DNA from: Heterohyrax brucei
Taxonomy: Eukaryota > Chordata > Mammalia > Hyracoidea > Procaviidae
Assembly (NCBI GenBank): GCA_028571685.1
Contig: CM053146.1
Span: 19,503,431 to 19,567,430, forward strand
Direction of reading: 5' to 3'
DNA length: 64,000 bases
Of this stretch, positions 34,501 to 49,500 are shown one piece after another. The stretch's first letter is position 1. Each line of letters starts with the position of its first letter. The translations under genes were made by a program, and so were the position numbers. The notes under the pieces are model-generated. The model did not search any database, was not told the origin of the DNA, and saw only the letters and a program-made list of their open reading frames with translations.

Positions 34501-37500
34501 TTAGTTCTCTAGTTCTGCTGTAACAGAAATGCAAGAGGACAGTTCTAATAAACTGACATTTAGTTTCTGCCAGTTTAGGAAGCTAGAATCCCAAGTTCAG
34601 GGCACTGGCTCTAGGCAAAGGCTTTCTTTCTCTGTCAACTCTGGAGGGGGGGTCCTTGTCTCATTAGCTTCTGCTTCCCTGGAGATCTCCACGTGTGTTG
34701 GCATCTGTCATACCTCATCTCGCCCTCCTTAATTTGCTCATTTTATATTTTGTAAGACATTGATTCAAGACACACCCTACACTAAATCCTACCTCATTAA
34801 TACAACAAAGACAGTCCATTCTCAAATGAAATTGCAACCATAGGCACATCCATACCCACTGCCATCAAGTCAGGTTCCTACTCACAGCAACCCTACAGAA
34901 CACAGCAGAACTGCCCAAGAGTTCAGCATTTAAAACATATTAGTAGGGACAGAGCTCAGTCCATAAAGGGCAATGTGAGCTGTAAAGAGGGAAGAACGGA
35001 CACTGTGCCAAGCTGCACCAGTGAATTGAGGAGGTGCTCACCACCTCTCCTTTCAGAGTGATGCATACCACCCCACGTGAAATCCCTAGCCTCTCTATAC
35101 ATGGTGGCACATATTTCTGGAGGGAGATACAATGAAAGGCCAAAGTGATCAGAATCCCACACAGCTGTGTGTGACTTAAGGCTAAACTGTCCAGGCCTGA
35201 GGACTAGGCCAGTTGCTCCAGAGCTGGGCCCTATCCTGGGAGTTACAAGGGCTGGGGATGGGTTCTAGAGGGCATATGGCTTCTTCTTCCAGGCTGGAAG
35301 GTTGAATAAGATTTGACGGCTGGGGAAGGGAAGGGAAGCACTCTGACGAGCATTACAGCCTGTGCAGAGGCATGGGGCAGGAATGGACATGTCCTTTTAC
35401 TGAAGAGAGAGAGTACAAGAAGTGCAGAGACTATGGGATTTGTGTGGGTAGAGACTCTGTTGTCCCACTCATAGTGCCATGCTTCGGCAAGAACAGCACA
35501 GGGCTGAGAGGTGTTGGTTTAGCCAGACCGTACCTCAGGATGGGTCCAAAGGATTGAGCTGATCCTGACAACTCTGTGCAGAGGCCTTCTCTGCAGGCAG
35601 GATTGCCAGAAACAGAAGAGAGTCCTCTGTGTCCCAGTTCGCAGGTAGCACTACTGACCCCAAGGTGACAATGACATGGCTGTCATAAGGCCAGTTGGCG
35701 CGACTGGAAAACTGAAGCCAGGCTGCGGTGTACCACATGTCATGGCCTGGTCCCTGGGGTCCTCTTCTGGGAAATGGGAAAGACGGACAGTCACCTATGG
35801 CTACAGGTCTTTCACCCCCTATCTCCTACCTATTTCTTGCGGAGACTCAGAGCATCAGTGGCAAAAGGAGAGAGATGCCATGCCCTGATTCTGTGTGGCC
35901 TGCCTGCCATTCCTCTCCTTACCCTGAGCACCAGCACCATTTCTTCCTCTCTGCTCCTTGACACAGGCCATGTGATGACTACAGAGGCAGAGATTGGAGT
36001 GCTGTAGCCACAGGCATGATGCTGGGCAGCCACCAGCAGCTGGAAGAGGCAAGTCATGGCTTTTTTCCAGACCTCCAGAAAGCACATAGCCCTACGCACA
36101 CCCTGACTTCAGCTCAGTGATGCTGATTTCAGACTTCTGGCTTCCAGAACTGTGAGAGAATAAATGCTGATGTATTAAGTCACCCAGTCTATGCTAACTT
36201 GTCATAGGAGCCCACAGAGACTAATACAGCCTTCTGTGTCTGCAGGTAACAGGCCTATGGTAGGTGGTAACATCACCATGTTCACACTGTCTCACTTTCT
36301 CAGAATCTGTACATTTTGGAGAGCAGGGTCCAGATACGTTATTGTGAGGGATATCCCAGCCCACTGTGTCTGATCTGTGGGTGCAGGCTGGCAGGGACAG
36401 GGAAGGCAGGTGCTCTCAGCAGGCATGTGCACGCTGATTGTTGTGTCCCACACCAGCCTCTGCTCCCGGCGCTTTGTGGTGGGCTCGTCCACCCGGTGTC
36501 TGGATTACACGGTTGCTGATTCCCATAGCGGCTCCACCTTGCAGGCAGCCCTGGCACGCCAACCTCCTGCCCCAGGAATGTTGCCTGTGTCAACTGGTTT
36601 TATCTAGAGGCCAAGATGCTACCACCCACCAGGATCTCAGGGCCATGGGTGGGGCTGGGTAGTACTTGGAAGTAGGGGGTGTAACCCTTCCTGCTGTTTC
36701 TAAGCTGCCAAAAGAGAGACTCTTGGGCCAGCACCCACTTTCTTAGAAACACCAGGCAGGCATCATCTGTGCCTATCAACTTGTGCTAATGGCCTCAGCC
36801 TTACCTCAGTGCCCGGTCCTTTATCCCCCTGGCCTTAATGGCAGGGCAAGGCAGGCGGCAGGCAGCAGGCCAGTATCTGCTTACGCCAGCGCATCCCTGC
36901 AAGGACAGAGCAATGCTCTGCCAAACACAGCTTCATAAAGTGCCTCAGAAGAGAATTCAGCCTCTTCTCCCAGATATTGTTGGTTGGTGTCATGGACTGA
37001 ACTGTGTCCCCCCAGAATGAAGGAGGAATTTGGCCAGGCCTTGATTTCTAGTATGAGGTGATGTTCCTATATGTTGTAAATCCTGCCTCTGTGATGTTAA
37101 TGAGGAAAGAAGGGCAGTGGTTGTGTTAGTGAGGCGGGACTCAATCTGTAAAAACTGTATTGTGCCTTGAGGCAATCTGTTAGGATACAAGGGAAAAGGG
37201 AAGCAAGCAGAGAGTTGGGGACTTCATACAATCAAGAAGCAGTGTCCAGAGCAGAGTGCATCTTTTGGAACCAGGGTCTGTCAACCTCAGAAACCCCCAG
37301 TCCAGGGGAAAATGGACAACACAGAAACTCCTCTGGAGCCAACAGAGGAAGACTTCTCCCGGAGCTGATGTTCTAAATTTGGACTTCTATCCTACTGAAC
37401 TGTGATAGAATAAATTTCTCTTTATTAAAGCCATCTACTTGTGGCATTTCTGTTATAGCGGCACAGGATGACTATTACAGTTGGTTTTGATTGCGATTGC

Positions 37501-40500
37501 TTGTTGCTTTTTACATGTGAAACTATATACTAGAAAGTTTGCCTACCACATTTCCCATAAATTAACTTAGAAAGTTTCAGAAATCTAGTCATTTCAAAAT
37601 GTTTTGAGGAAATATCCCTTTTTAAGGAGATGTACAGTAGATTCTTTTTGGAAAACAATGGAGAAGCACACCCTTTCCCAACTGTAGCCCACTTTATTTT
37701 CTGCATCAATCTGTCCAGTCCTGTGTGTCTACCCTATGATCTATCCACGTAGGGGGCTCTGTGAAGCATACACCCCACGAGGGGTGACCATAAGCAGGTT
37801 CCAGGACCCCAGTTCCAGCCATCTGTTGATCTGCTCACTAGTCACCAATACTCCCAAGTAGTGTCTCTGGCCATGCTGAAAGGGGCAGACCTGCGGATCC
37901 GAGCTAACTCAGTAGAGCTCTGCCCAACACTCCTTGGGCCCTGTCCCATACCTGCACCCACACAGGTTATCAGCAGAGCATGTGACTTTCCTGAGGCCAA
38001 GGACGACAGGGTTGTTTGGGTGGCCCCGCTGGGTAACAGCCCCACGTGTGGCTGGGAGCTGAGAAAACCTCAATCTTGCTGACCCCAGAACTCATGTCAA
38101 TGCCTTGGCCAAACTACCACACCAGGACTTTAGGGTTGTAGAGCCAGCCAAGTGCCGTCGAGTCAGATCCGACTCATGGCGACCCTAGGGGCCAGGGTTG
38201 TGGAGAGGTAGCAAAAACTGACTTTGGCCTACCAGTGGTATGCAAAGGGCTGGGGTGAAAAGGGGTGGGAAAGATGTGTTTACCTAGTGGGAAATCTGAG
38301 AACACTTCCCGCAGGTGTTGGCCCAGCTAGGCCTGAACCCTTACCACAAAGTTGAAGGGAAAGGAAGCAGTGAGTGGTGGGGGCCAGTTTTACGACAGAA
38401 GAGCCTAAGCAAAAGATTGGTCACACTGGGGAGCACTAGTAGAGTCCAAGGGCTGAAGGCATGAATTACTGGAGCAGAACACATGGGGAGACTCTAAAGG
38501 GAATGCTGGCCACCTGGGCTAAGTTACAGGAGGAACAGCTCTTTGTCAAAATCTCTCCTGAACTGCCCTGACAGGGAACACAACAAAAAGTCCCAATGAA
38601 GTGGGAGAAAAATGGGGTACAGACTCAAACTTTATGGAAGAGACCAGACTTGACAGTCCAACGGATTGGAGGGTCCCCAGAAGACAGAACGCCCTGACTC
38701 ATTGTTAGCCTAGAGGTGAAATCATTCCAGAAGCCAACTCTTCAGACAGACTGGACTGCATTATGACATAAAATGATTCTGGCAAAGATTATGTTTCCTG
38801 AGTGAAGTAGATAAATGAGACTAACTGGCAATTTCTGTCCACAGGCAAGATGAAAAGGCAGAAGGGGACAGGAGCTGGCTGAATGGACTTGAGAAATACA
38901 GGTGGAGAGGAGGAGTGTGCTGTCAGAGGGTGGGGAAAGCAAGCCAGAGTACGTGCGCAAGGTTTTATAAGACCATCTGACTTGGACTGTAAACTTTCAC
39001 TTAAAAACACAGTAAAATATTTAAAAAAATTAAACAAAACAAAACTCATCCTTAAGGAAGTGAGTTTCCAGGAACAAACCTGAAGAGCATACAGCAATAC
39101 TTGTAACCAATCACGAAATGAGTAATCAGAATACATGAAACACTGATTCAGATCAACCAGGAGAAGACAGTTCCTCAGAGAAATGGACAAAACTGCTGAG
39201 TAGGCATCTCAAAAGAAGGAAACATCAGTGACAAGTGAACATATGAAAGGATGCTCACCTTCATCAGGAAGGGGAGAAACAGGAAATGAAGTTCACAGGG
39301 AGATACCACTGTGGGAAAAACACTGACAGTATGGGACTGGTGGCCAGGACCTGGAGGAAATCGGGTCCTTTTAAAATGCTGTCACTGGGGGTGTGTACTG
39401 GCAAAATTACTCAGCCAAAGTCTGGCACTGTCTAAGAGGATTAAAATGTGAAGATCCTCCCTCTGATTTAACTATACCATTCCCAGACACAGATTTACAC
39501 TATGGAACCACTGTATGTGAGGCCCAGAGGACAGGAAAAGAGTAGTCATAGCAGCAAATAAATACCTCCCAAATGCCCATCAACAGACACTGCTTCAGAG
39601 CATCAAGAATGAACGGAGTAAGAACCACAGACATCAGTATGGATAAATCTCAGGAGTGTAAAATAGAAGTTCCTAGAGAATACATATAGAATGATTCCAT
39701 TTATGTAAGGTGTAACAAAGTAAAACTAAACAATATATTGTTGGGAGAATCAGACATAAAGTAAAAAAACTGTTCCAAGATGCAAACCTGTAGCCATTAA
39801 TTTGTCTCTAACTCATGGAAACCTGATGTGTTGCAGAAGCAGAACTGGCAAATAGCACTTTCTCAGCTGTAATATTAACAGAAGCAGATCACCAGACCTT
39901 CCTTCTGTGGCACTGCTGGGTGGTTTGAACCACCAACCTTTAGGCTAAGAGCCAAGCACAAAACATTTATGACACTTAGTGGGGGAAGGCTTGTGGGTGG
40001 GGCTCAGTGTGGTGGAACCCTGGAGCTGCAGATGAGACCTCAAAGGAGCAAGCATGTTCCAAGCCCCACGACTGGGCAGCAGATGAAGGCTCAAGAGTCA
40101 TTTTACATCTTGCATATGATTTCATAATCCTTTTGTATGCCCATAATATTTAATAAGGTTGAATTTTTTATAAAAGTGTATCTACAGAAATCAGAACATT
40201 TGCCCAGTGCTGGTGGGAATGTAAAATGGTACAGCCACTGTGGAAAACAGTCTGGTGTTTCCTCAAAAAGTTAAAAAATAGAATGACCATAAAAACCCAC
40301 TGCTATCAAGTTGATTCCAACTCAGAGTGACCCTACAGGACAGAGCAGAACTTCACTTATCCAAAGACTTTATCCAGAGTCAAAAAAGCTACCTATAGAA
40401 CGGGAAACAAATATTTGGCACCTGTTATGTTGGACTGACGTCTGATTTCCATTACCTATAAGGTACTGCAAAATATCAACAAGAAAGAGGTAAATAACTC

Positions 40501-43500
40501 AATCAAGCAACAGGCAATGGAAATGGGAAAACACTTCACCAAGGAAGGTATCCAGGCAGCCAAATGACATATAAGGAAAAATGCTCACAATCATTACCTA
40601 TTAGACAAATCCAAATCAAAACTACAATGAGAAACCATTGCACCCCAACAAGGCTGGCCATAATCCAGAAACATAAAACAACAAATGCTCGAGAGGCTGC
40701 AGAGAGACTGGAACTCTCCTATACTGCTGATGGGATTGCAAAATGGTACAACCTCTTTGGAAAGCAATGTGGTGCTTACTTAAAAAGTTGGAAATACAAA
40801 TACCATTTGATCCAGTAATCCCACTTTTTAGAAATAACGGTGGTCACACAATCAGATACATGTGCACAAATGCTTACTGGAGCACTGTTCACAATGACAA
40901 AAAGGTGGAATCAACCTAGATACCCATTAACAGATGAATGGATAAATGAACTCTGATACATATGCTCAATGGAATACTATGCAATGATAAAGAACAATGA
41001 TGCTTTCAGGAAGCATCTCATAACCTGTTTCAACTGGAAGACATGCTGAGTGAAATCAGTCAGTGGGAAAAGGACAAATACTATACGAGACCCCGCCTAT
41101 AAGGACTTAAAAATAGGATTTACACACAGAAGAAAAGATTCTTTGACAGCTACAAGGGTGGAAAGGGAGGGAGAGGGCTGGGCATAGATTATATAGTCGG
41201 TAGAAATTTGGCTAGGTGAAAGCAGCGACAGCACACAGCAGAGAGCAGGTCAACTTATCTGGACTTCACCATAATCTGAGAGGTTTTCTAAACTCAACCT
41301 AATGTTTCAAAGGATAGAGTAGCAGGGACAAGGGTCTGGGGACTATGTATTTAGGGGCCATAGAAGCCAAATGGCATAACCAGTCTATTTCTAAGAGATT
41401 CTTCTGTACCTCATATTAGTGAGTGGTGTCTGGAGTTTTAAAAGCCAGCAAGCTGCCATCTGAGGTGCACTAAATGGTCCCAACTCATCCGACAGATGGT
41501 CATTGAGAACAAAGATAAAAGGAAAAAAACAAGTGCAGGAGACAGAAGGAGCCATGTGAATGGAGACTGTGTCTACATGAGACCAGGAGAAAACAGACGG
41601 TGCCTGGTCACCACCGAAGACAGCTGTGACTGGTGGCACAATGTAGAGTTCCTGAGGCAGCATGAGAAAAATAAGTGTGCAGCCCAAGAACTCTACGAAA
41701 AGACCTGAACTGACAGTCCGGCAGCCTGGAGGATGCCCTGGGAGCCTGGCCCCTATATCTGCTGCTGTCTCTGACCAGAAACCAGTAATGAGTCAACTCT
41801 TCAGACAAGAATGGACTGGACTCGGGGACACAGTGTCAGCATATGGTGTGTGTGCTTTATGGTTCTGCGCACCTACAGGAGGCTGTCCCACTGGTCGCTT
41901 TCTAGATGGGAAAGCAGGGGGGAGGGCACAGACGCTCATTAAGAGGATACTACATATACAGAGCAAAAAGGAGGCGTGTGCTGTCACTGGATGGGGAGAG
42001 CAGAAGGGGCTGCAGGTAGGTGAGCATGGAAAACTGATTTGGGTTGTACACTTTCACTTAATCACAATAAAAAAAAGTGGAAGGAAGGACTCAACTAGAT
42101 ATTTGTATACTGGTGCTCTTTGTAGCAATATTCATGATAGTCAAAAATGCCTGTCAACAACACTTGGATAAACAAAATGTGGTATATACATATGATGGAA
42201 TGCTGCTGAGCCATAAAGAGAAATGAAGTGCTGATACATGTCACACCATGGACGGACCTTGAAGACATTATTCAGAGTGAAATAACTTACTCGTCAAAGG
42301 ACAAATGCTCGATTTTGCCACTTACAGGAAATACCCAGAGCACATAAATGCAAAGCAACCAAAGCTTATTAGTGATTACCAGGGTCTGGGAGGAAGGGGA
42401 AACAGAGCTACTACTTTAAGAGGCACTGAGTTTCTGTTTAGGGTAACGAAGGATTTTTGGAAACAGATGGTGATCACATGGTAAGAATATAACTAGTATC
42501 ACCAAATCGTATGGTGAAAAACAGTTAAAATGGCAACTTTCTCTTTGTTACACATATTTTGTTGCTGTTACCAGGTGCCATCAGAGCAATTCTTACTCAT
42601 AGCAACCCCATGAGACAGAGAAGAACTTCTCCATAGCACTTTTTTCTCTGTAATACTTGTAGAAGCAGAATGCTAGGACTTTCTTTCACAGTGCCATTGG
42701 GTAGGTTTGAATACCCAGCCCTTTCATTACCAGCCACACCCTTAACCACTGGACCACCAGGTCTCCTAAATATATTTTAATACAGTAAAATTTGTATTAT
42801 TTCTTTTAAAAAGGATGATGAGTAGAAGCTGAACTCTGGGTAGAAGTTAGCTGATTGGATGGGGGTTGTGCAGTGGGTCAGGGGACCTTGTGTGGGCAGT
42901 TAGAAAGTGTTTCAGAGTTCAACGACAGCCTCCCTTATCACTGGCACGCTCACCCTGGCTGCTCCATCTGTCTGCTACCCAGGCCCTGCCCCAGCCTTGT
43001 CCACTGACACACATCTGTGTACACATCCAATCCATTCGACCCCGTGTTCACCCGGTTCCCATTACAGAGCCTCGTGCTCCACCAGGCTGAGTTGGGTGCT
43101 GGCTCTCAGCTGTCACGCCCTCGGCAGGGCTATAATAAAGAAATCACTGTGTTCAGCTGACACAGAGCAGATTGCATCCTAAGTAAACACTGATGTTTTG
43201 GTAGGGAAATTAGGTTATAAAATTGCACCTCAAAGGAGGTCATACAGATGGACTTTGTTAAGATCCAGCCACACAGTTAACAGTGGTTAACTCAATTGGC
43301 CACCCTTTATCACATTTCTCTCCCCTCGGAGCAGAAGGATAGAAAAGGTTATCAGCTTTTCCAAACACAAAACTCAAAAGGCATCAAAGCCAAGAGGAAA
43401 TACCAGGGAGACTTTTTTCCCTAGCAGAGTGCTAACTTGTGCAGAGTAGGGGAAGCCCGGAAAACTTGGGTTTGATGGATGTGTGCAGGGGGGGGCCTGA

Positions 43501-46500
43501 GGAAGGGGTCCTGCAGGAGCTGGCTCTGCCTGGGCCCCCTTGGGTGACCACCAACACCCATTGGTGTCAGGCCTTCATCTGGAATAGGAGCTGCCCTGGG
43601 CTGAGCACAGCTAAATTGAACCAAAAAGTCACAGATCTATAAGGGAGATTGTCATATTACATAGCAAAGACTGGGGCTAGGCAGAGAAACCATGCATGGG
43701 GGTGAGATGTGGCCTTGGGATGGGCATAGCTGAGGAAGAAGCAGAGGAGGCCTTTGGTAAACCCAGGGCTCACTAGGCTTAAGTGAAAGGGTTTCTTCAA
43801 AGCTTCGCTTTGCAGAGCTCCAAGCAGGGAAAAAGGTCTGGTGGTGGGTGGGCTAGCACAGAGAAAATGCCTCCACAGTGGAAAACTAGACTCTTAAACT
43901 CCAGCCTGGACTGCCCAGGTGCTGTGTGACATTTCCTTTCCTGGAAGGTGGTCAGCACTAGATGGCTACTCTTGGAATAGTTTAGGTAAACGTCTGCTTA
44001 GAGTGGGGCGAGCTGGTGATCTGACCTAGCTTTAGACGCCATCAGTTTGTGTTCTGAAAGGGTTTCCCCTCCTTCCTTCTGGCACTGGTCTGAGAGGGGG
44101 TGGAAGGCTTTCCCTGGAATGAGCCCAAGGAGGCAGGAGAGCTCTCCTACGCTGGCTAGGCACTGAGGGCAGGATCAGGGAAAAGACATTCCATTGTGCC
44201 TTCCTGCTGATGAGCACGCCTTTTCTGGTCCTGCTGCTCTGGAGTCCCACAGCACCCCTCCTAGCACTGTCGCTGTTAGCTGCCTGGGAGCTGGCCCCTG
44301 ACTCACAGCAACTGTATGTATGATGAATGAAATCCAGCCTGGTCCTATACCACCCTCATGACTGGTTGCAGACTGGTCTACTGTGATCCAGGGGGTTTTC
44401 ATTGGCTAATTTTTGGAAGTAGATTTCCAAGTCTTTTTTCTTAGTCCATTTTAGCCTGGAAGCTCCTCTGAAACCTGTCAGTAGCATACAACACACAAGC
44501 CTCCACTGACAGGCAGGTGATAGTTGTGCATGAGCTCCATGGCTGAGAATCGAACCTGAGTCTCCCCCATGGGGGGACTACCCCCGAACCACCACTGCTC
44601 CCCTTTCCAGCATGTCACTCCACAGCTGCCCAGTTCCTCCCCATGTCCCAGCAGGCCAGGTGCTCTGCGTAGACAGCAACACGGTGGTATCTTCCACACT
44701 TGGCAAAAAGACTGGCTCATCATAGGCATTAAGAGAGAAAACCTTCCTGACTGACTGAAACAACACAAAAGCTTGTACTTCGCTTTGGTGGGACAGGCCA
44801 AGGGCACGTTTCAGAAACAGCTGGAATTAAAAGGGCAGGAAGTATCTGTTCTCCACAGACACGGAGACACATAAGCAGTGATGTCATGGGGGCTGCAGTG
44901 GTGGGGTCCTGCAGGAGGAAAACAGCACCAACAGCAGCCAGCATTTTTTAAGCATGTGGGACTCAAGGGTGAGGCACTGCTCATCGTTTGTTCACCTAAC
45001 AAACACTGACTAAATCTGGCAGGAATGGCCTACGTGATGGCCCTTACAGACAAATCCAGCGACATTTAACCATGCTGAATAAGTGGATGGGTTCCAGCAT
45101 GAGCCGCCACTTCACCCAGAGTGCAGGACTGGTCACGTGAAGCGTGAGCGACCCCTCACCTCAGACCAGTCTATCTCCCAACACCTGGACTTTTGCTGTC
45201 AGTGAGTCACCTCTTTGTGTTGACCACTGCTTTGTTTCTGTGCTGGCCAGCAGCGACAACACACCACGGCCCTGAGAAAGTGGAGTAGAAGTCCTGGTTA
45301 TGGACTGCATTGTATCCCCCACAAAATATGTGTTATAAATGCTAACTTTCATCTCTGTGGTTATAGTCTGATTTGGAAAAGGGTTGTCTTTGTAAGGCTA
45401 ATGAGGCAGGATTAGCACAGGTTGTGTCTTAAGTCATTTCTTACAAGATATAAAAGAAGCAGACTAAAGAAGCAGAGATGGGGCAAGACAGATGCAAAGA
45501 CACATGGAGGTCTATCTCCAAGGAACCAGGAAACAAGCTGAAGACAAGGACTTCCTCCAGACCTGGCAGAGGGACCAAGTCTTCCTCTAGAGCTGGTATA
45601 CTGAATTCACACTTCTAGCCTCCTAAACTGTGAGAAAACAAATGTCTGTTCATTAAAGCCATCCACTAGTGGTATTTGTGTTATAGCATCACTAGATAAC
45701 TAAGACCCCCCTCCGCTTTCCTCTCTGAGGACAGTCATCTTTGGGTTCAGACACCACTTACCAGCTTACTCCTCTGGGTTTCGCCTCTGTTCACTGGGGG
45801 AAGTACTGCCACCTCCTGGGTTTCTGTGAGGACTAAACGTGATTCTACCCACTAAGACCCTCCAGGGACCTAGCAGGAAATGTGGGGTTCCTTCTCGGAG
45901 AAATGTGAGAGTCATATGAATAAAACTGCCAGCCGGGTGCTTACTATGTGCCAGCTGCTGTTCTGTGCGTCTTATGTACACTCATTTACCACATCTTCAA
46001 AGCTCCCCCTGGGATGCCAGCATACCTCCAGTTACAGATGGGGAAGCCGAGGCTCGCAGAGGCAATCAGCTGGCTCAAGGATGGAAACGGTAGACATGTA
46101 CATTAAAATTTGAATCCGGCTCCTCCCTGAAGATGTGGGACAGGGTCACTTCAGGGCAAGGAAGAAACCTGTAGCTCCCTTTGCCACCTGCTCTGCATAC
46201 CCTCCCTGCTGCAAGAGCTGGTTCTGCCTGGGCCCTCTGTACTCGGAGCTTGCCGCACTCCCCTTTGCCCCCAGATGACCAGGCAGCTCTGTCGACAGCC
46301 CAGAGCGATGTAGTTCCTCTCCTGTGAGAGGCCAGCATTCAGCACAGATCAAAGACCTGGCCATCATATCAAGTATGCTCCTCATTAAACCTTTACAGGC
46401 CAGACTTCATTATAAATCAGCTGCCTGTCCCACATAGCAGAGCATGGGCCCAGTGCTGGGAATACGAGCTCTTAGAGCTGGGAGAGACTTTAGCAGAGAA

Positions 46501-49500
46501 GCTGGGGCAGGGCAGAGGCCTTTATGCTCAAACTGCCAGGGTTCAGAACTCATCTGAGCTGCTTCACAGGAGTACATCACTGGGGAAGGCAGTGGACAGT
46601 CCCATACCTCAGTTTCCCCATTTACAAACCAAGCAGTGCTAATATTGCCCTCCTTGTGGTGTGTACATGAGGATTAAGTGATGCAATGCAGAGGACCTGT
46701 CATTATACCTCATCTAGTCTGACCCTAGCACCCTAGATCCAGACAGAGGAAGGGCCTTGCTTGCTGGGCAACTGAGGCCACTGACATCAGTGAGCCAGTG
46801 GCTCTCATCTATTTGTCATTCATCCTTCTGACAGCCACGGAGGAAGCAGTGTTGCCTGATCAGCTGCTTCCAGGGCTATGCAGCTGACTATAGCCCATGT
46901 ACATCAGAGCAGAACTGTGCTCCATGAGGTTTTCCATGGCTAATTTTTCAGAAGTAGATCAGCAGGCATTTTCTCAGAGGTTCCGCTGGGCGGACTCAAA
47001 CCTCCAATCTTTTGGTGCATAGCCAAGTGCTAAGTATTTGCACTCCTAGGGACTTCTCTTGACATAAAACAACAACAAAAAGTTGTTGCCGACTGCAAGT
47101 CCTGGTGACTCCATTAATTAGAATGAACTCAACAACAATCAGTTTTGGTTATTTCTCTTTTTAAATAATTTATGCTGCTTTTCATGAAAGTTTTCACCTC
47201 TAATTTGGTTCCCACTGATGGCTGAGCATCCAAAGAAGATGGAAGGAAAACACAGAGTCATTATACCAGAAAAAACTGGTTGGCATCCAACCGTTTCAAG
47301 AGGTAGCGTATGATCAGGAATCGATGATACAGGAGGAAGGAGCTAAAGCTGCACTGAAGCACTGGGAAAAAACAAGGCTCCAGGAGTGATGGAACATCAA
47401 GGTGTTCCAATAAACAAATACAGCGCTGAAAGCATACACTAATCTATACCGAGAAATGTGGAAGACAACTACCTGCCAATTGACTGGTAGAGATCCATAT
47501 TTATGCCCATTCCAAAGAAAGGTGATGGAACTCAATGTGGAAATTATCAAACAATATCATTAATATCACACGCAAGTAAAATTTTGCTCAAGATCATTCA
47601 AAGGTGATACAACAGTATATTAACAGGAAACTGCCACCAATTAAAGACAGATTCAGAAGAGGACATGGAACCAGGGATTTCATTGCTGATGTCAGATGGA
47701 CACTGGCTGAAAGCAGAGAATACCAGAAGGATGTTTACCTGTGTTTCGTTGACTATGCAAAGCTGTTTGATTGTGTGGATCATAACAAATTATTGCCAAT
47801 ATTGTACAGAATGAGAATTCCAGAACACTTAATTGTGCTCTTAAGGAATCTGTCCATGGATCAAGAGGCAGTGACGCACATAGAAGAAGGGGACACTGCA
47901 TGGTTTAAAGTCAGGGAAGGTGTGGGTCAGGGTTGTATCCATTTACCATACATTTTCAATCTGTATGCCAGGCACAGAATCCAAGAAGCTGGACTACAAG
48001 GCATCAGGATTGCAGGAAGACTCCCTGACAACCTGTGTTATGCAGATGACACAACCTTGCTTGCTGAAAATGAAGAGGACTGGAAACAGTTACTGACAAA
48101 GATCATAGCTTTCATTATGGGTTTCACCAAGAACATCAAGAAAACAAAAATCCTCACGGCTGGACCAGTAAACAACATCATGATATATGGAAAAAGGATG
48201 GAGGCTGTCAAGGATTTCGTTTCACTTGGTTCCACAATCAGTGCCTATGGAAGCAGGAGCCAAGATATCAAAAGACAGATTGTATTGTGAAAATCGGTTG
48301 CACAAGACATCTTTAAAGTGCTGAAAAGTAAAGATGTCACCTTGAAGACTAAGGTCTGCCTGACCCAAGCCACCATGTTTCCAACTGTGTCACATGGAAG
48401 AGAAAGCTGGACAATAACAAGAAAGACAGAAGAACTGACACCTTTGAATTGTGGTGCTGGAGAAGAATACTGAACATGCCATGGACTGCCAAAAGAGCAA
48501 AGAAACCTGTTCTGGAAAAAGTATAATAAGAGTGCTCCTTGGAAGCAAGGATGGTGAGACTGTGTCTTTCATACTTCAGACATGTTGTCAGGAAGGATCA
48601 GTCCCTGGAGGACATCATGATAGGGAGAGGGTCAGTGAAAAAAGAGAAAGACCCTCGAGGAGCTAGACTGACACAGTTGCTGCAACAATAAGCTTAAGCA
48701 TAAACATGACTGTGGACATGGCACAGGACCAGGCACTGTTTCATTCTGTTGTTCACAGGGTCACTCTGAGTTGGAACAAACTTGATGGCACCTAACAATA
48801 ACACAATAACATTGATAACTGTGATCTTTTAACAGATGACCAGAACTTTCTTCAGAGGCACCTCTAGATAGGTTCTAACTGCCAGCCTTTCAGGTAGTTG
48901 TTGAGCACTTAACTGGTTACACCTCTCAGGACTTCTACAAACTGCCTAGATCCAGGATTTTCTGTGCCATGTGTTTGACAGTATCCACAAGCGCAGTGGA
49001 GAAGCAGAGGCCACTCTGGGTGATCCTGGGACCCCAATGACTCTGACCAGGAGAGAACTAGACGGACAAGACAGAAGCCCGGCCAGGCTCTGTCCCTGCT
49101 CAGGAAACAAGCCCTTCAAAGTTCTCCCACCACAACTCTCTGAAAAACGACACCCATTTGCCAAGGGAGGAGAACTTTCTTGGTGAAACCCAAAGCCAAT
49201 CCCCTGTGAATCCTGCACCTCGTGTGCTGTGTCAAGGCTGATGGGAGAAAACATCCACATGTCTCTCCGCCCCATGTGTTGGCTATCTGAGGGCAGTGTG
49301 CACGAATCACAGCAAGGCAGGTGCTGCACTGTTAATCTCAGGGTGGGCCAGAGGAGTTCAGGAAACACTGACTCCAGCTCCAAATCCCCATGGGATGGGC
49401 AGTCCATGAATTCAGCCAGCAATAGCTGAGAAATGACTTTCTTCAGGGAAGACAGACAGATATGGTGCTAAACATCCCAGTAACATGAAGTTGCTGGGAA

